DNA of 64,000 nt from Desulfopila aestuarii DSM 18488 (lineage in GTDB: Bacteria > Desulfobacterota > Desulfobulbia > Desulfobulbales > Desulfocapsaceae): contig CAMBBS010000010.1 in assembly GCA_945863875.1 (NCBI GenBank), forward strand, positions 58,965-122,964. Direction: 5' to 3'. The notes under the pieces are model-generated. The model was given only the letters and a program-made list of their open reading frames with translations. It was not told the DNA's origin and made no database searches. Each line of letters begins with the position of its first letter. The first letter of the stretch is position 1. Below are positions 62,611 through 64,000 of the stretch, in pieces. The translations under genes were made by a program, and so were the position numbers.

Positions 62611-63041
62611 AGCTCTGGTTTCACTCAGGAAGTCGATTTAACTAACGTCCTTATATCCTATAGATTTTGAATGACCGGCATCATCGCCGACAATCTGGCC
62701 CTTGCACAAATTCCTTTTCTTGAGCGGACCGTCGACAGTCCAGGGGGTTCCCGCCCCGCCTTGTATTCTTCTCTTCCGTACAGCAAAAAAAAACGAAACA
62801 GCATGCAGACCACCGGCGTCATGACGCCGGCAGCAAAATTATGAAAAAAATGCATGGGGGCCGCTCTGTGATACCCCCTGGCATGGTAATGAATCTGTCG
62901 GAACTCCCTCGAAATTATGAGTTGCACACCGCATAGCAGATGTTATATTGCCGGATGGTTTTACACGTTTTTCGTATGCCCGCCGATTTCCGGTGCGAAA
63001 AGGCCAATAGATGAATACAACCGTTTGGAGGCTGAGCGGCG
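62611..63041. other. Non-coding stretch with a palindrome
   Basis: About 430 bp. The 89-codon minus-strand frame (62658-62927) has no recognisable domain and unnatural composition, so it is not called. The region contains the perfect palindrome listed next. Confidence 0.35.
62813..62830. repeat. Perfect 18-bp palindrome
   Basis: CCGGCGTCATGACGCCGG reads the same on both strands. There is no T-run after it. It could be a protein-binding site or a stem of unknown role. Confidence 0.5.
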
Positions 63042-63541
63042 AGCAGACAGCGCGTTCTTGAATTACTGACCAGCAGCAAGCCGGACCTGCAGGCCCGTTT
63101 AGGCGTGACTCAGTTTGGCCCTGTTAGGCTCGACTGGCCGTGACACGGCGACCAGCGGCAGTGATGTCGATGTGCCGGTGGCCTTCGACGGTCCGGCCAC
63201 CTCAAGGCGTTATTTCGGGGTGCAGTTCTACCTTGACGACATGATCGACTTTGCCGGCAAGGTGCTTGTCCACACCGACGGATTCGACCAGGCTGGTTTC
63301 GTGGCGAATGGGTTGACCTATGATGCTACCCTGCGTAACCTGGAGTTGATCGGTGAAGCCGCTACCCATATCCCGGACGAAGTCTCGCGCCGCCCACTCT
63401 GAAATCCCTTGGCGGATGACCATCGCCACCCGCAACCGCCTCATTCACGGCTACCTCGCCACCGACGACGGCCACCGGTGGAATGTCGTGCCCGGCCTGC
63501 TGCGGTTGGTTCAATCAACTGGAGATGTTCAATGGTCATGA
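63042..63541 (+). pseudogene. Collapsed MntA-HepT (MNT-HEPN) toxin-antitoxin remnant
   Basis: The first part (RVLELLTSSKPDLQARLG) is the N-terminus of an MNT nucleotidyltransferase antitoxin; an extra T at about 63113 shifts the frame to LLGSTGRDTATSGSDVDVPV, the MNT signature. At FGVQFYLDDM (about 63235) the sequence jumps from MNT into the HEPN toxin (YLDDMIDFAGKVL, LTYDATLRNLELIGEA), losing the end of MNT and the start of HEPN. A further shift at about 63390 separates HIPDEVS from EIPWRMTIATRNRLIHGYLATDD, which has the RNRLIH RNase motif of HEPN. All three pieces are needed for function, so the pair is dead. Confidence 0.8.
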
Positions 63542-63675
63542 TCCGCCAACATAAAAACTTCGTAGAAACGGTCAAGGATGTCCGGCATAGATAATGATCT
63601 TTAAATCTTTTTGGGCAATGGAGAGTTTAGTGGGTTCGACTCCGATGATTAGATTTTATTAAGAACAGGGGCAAT

Positions 63676-63804
63676 ATGAGTTTTCAAGGAAAGATAACAG
63701 AATGGAATGATGACAGAGGGTTTGGATTTATAGAATCAGATGATGGAAGAAAAAGAATTTTCGTTCACATTAAATCCTTTGTAAGGCGGTCAAAAAGACC
63801 ATAG
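63676..63804 (+). pseudogene. Truncated cold-shock-domain protein, first 42 codons
   Basis: MSFQGKITEWNDDRGFGFIE and FVHIKSFVRRSKRP match the start of the CSD-DUF1294 membrane protein family, with the RNP1-like GFGFIE and RNP2-like FVHIKSF. The frame stops at TAG just after the second RNA-binding motif; the rest of the cold-shock barrel and the DUF1294 part are missing. GGGG lies 5 nt before the ATG. The remnant is cut off by sequence containing two hairpins, so a deletion or insertion removed the remainder. Confidence 0.7.
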
Positions 63805-63854
63805 CCGTCAAGCTAACGGATAACTTATTGAATGCACTAATTTATTTTGACACG

Positions 63855-63890
63855 ACAAAGCCTTTGGGGCTTGAACCCCAAAAGCTTTGT
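63855..63890. repeat. Long imperfect hairpin after the cold-shock remnant
   Basis: ACAAAGC (63855-63861) and TTTGGGG (63863-63869) pair with CCCCAAA (63876-63882) and GCTTTGT (63884-63890), with one C-A mismatch and a 6-nt loop, giving 14 pairs. It may be a terminator stem without T-run or the end of an inserted element. Confidence 0.5.
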
Positions 63891-63916
63891 AGCCTCATAA
63901 TGGCTCCCCTGTTTGG

Positions 63917-63965
63917 GTCGGCTATTTCATTGAAACTTGGATAATAGCCGACTTTTATTTTTGTT
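63917..63965 (+). terminator. Rho-independent terminator
   Basis: GTCGGCTAT (63917-63925) pairs perfectly with ATAGCCGAC (63944-63952) around an 18-nt loop, and TTTTATTTTTG follows at once. It reads on the plus strand and would end transcription coming through the cold-shock remnant. Confidence 0.7.
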
Positions 63966-64000
63966 TCATTACTTCGGATAAGTATACCATATTTCTGACA

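Noticed and set aside
63625..63660. TGGGTTCGACTCC, resembling a tRNA T-arm
   Set aside because: Only two pairs of the T stem form and no acceptor, D or anticodon arms fit around it.
1..64000. CRISPR arrays, rRNA, tRNA and intact transposases
   Set aside because: I looked for regularly spaced repeats, T-arm motifs and transposase domains and found none that hold up.

Overview
The window reads as a piece of chromosome from an anaerobic Gram-negative bacterium, most likely of the Desulfobacterota (former Deltaproteobacteria, Desulfobulbales-like). This is inference: it rests on the pyrogallol transhydroxylase pair known from Pelobacter, a Tat-exported superoxide reductase, several ADP-forming acyl-CoA synthetases, molybdopterin enzymes, a sigma-54-type promoter and remnants of an N-epsilon-acetyl-beta-lysine (ablAB) operon. 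I see no rRNA or tRNA gene, no CRISPR array and no intact insertion sequence.

Region 1 (1-15.4 kb) is a catabolic island built around an IclR regulator. To its left, on the minus strand, are a Mo/W-bisPGD oxidoreductase, its ferredoxin-like subunit, a small ORF and a fused ADP-forming acyl-CoA synthetase that runs off the window. To its right, on the plus strand, is a nine-gene run: pyrogallol/phloroglucinol-type transhydroxylase large and small subunits, a cupin, an SDR dehydrogenase, a two-gene ADP-forming acyl-CoA synthetase, an enoyl-CoA hydratase, a DUF35 OB-fold protein and a thiolase. Together these look like anaerobic breakdown of a trihydroxybenzene: hydroxyl transfer, redox step, CoA activation, hydration, thiolysis.

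Region 2 (15.4-38.5 kb) starts with a gene-poor stretch and a decayed ablA-ablB operon. It continues with housekeeping and stress genes: a lipoprotein, exported superoxide reductase, PPOX-family flavoprotein, a MacAB-like efflux system with two permeases, acetolactate synthase (ilvBH), a kinase-like fusion protein, diacylglycerol kinase beside a phosphoglycerol-transferase-like sulfatase-fold enzyme, HrpB helicase, a radical SAM protein, a sirtuin, an FKBP/SlyD-methyltransferase fusion, a small secreted protein behind a sigma-54-like promoter, and a CarS-like/metallophosphoesterase fusion.

Region 3 (38.5-47.6 kb) is a defence locus: a complete type I Wadjet system (JetABCD) on the minus strand with a fifth, uncharacterised gene tightly coupled upstream of jetA, and a divergent class II Fic protein.

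Region 4 (47.8-57.8 kb) holds a flavodoxin-like protein, an ACT-domain protein, acetyl-CoA acetyltransferase, two membrane-associated GTPases, a Pat-like acetyltransferase whose acyl-CoA synthetase part has lost key residues and about half of the ATP-grasp domain, an acyl carrier protein, a DUF2442/DUF4160 pair and a succinate/acetate CoA-transferase.

Region 5 (57.9-64 kb) is a graveyard: a WYL regulator broken by two frameshifts and an amber codon, a PLD-helicase lacking its 5' end at a long palindrome, a response regulator, a collapsed MNT-HEPN toxin-antitoxin pair and the first 42 codons of a cold-shock-domain gene. The decay here and at 16-17.6 kb contrasts with the intact genes elsewhere.
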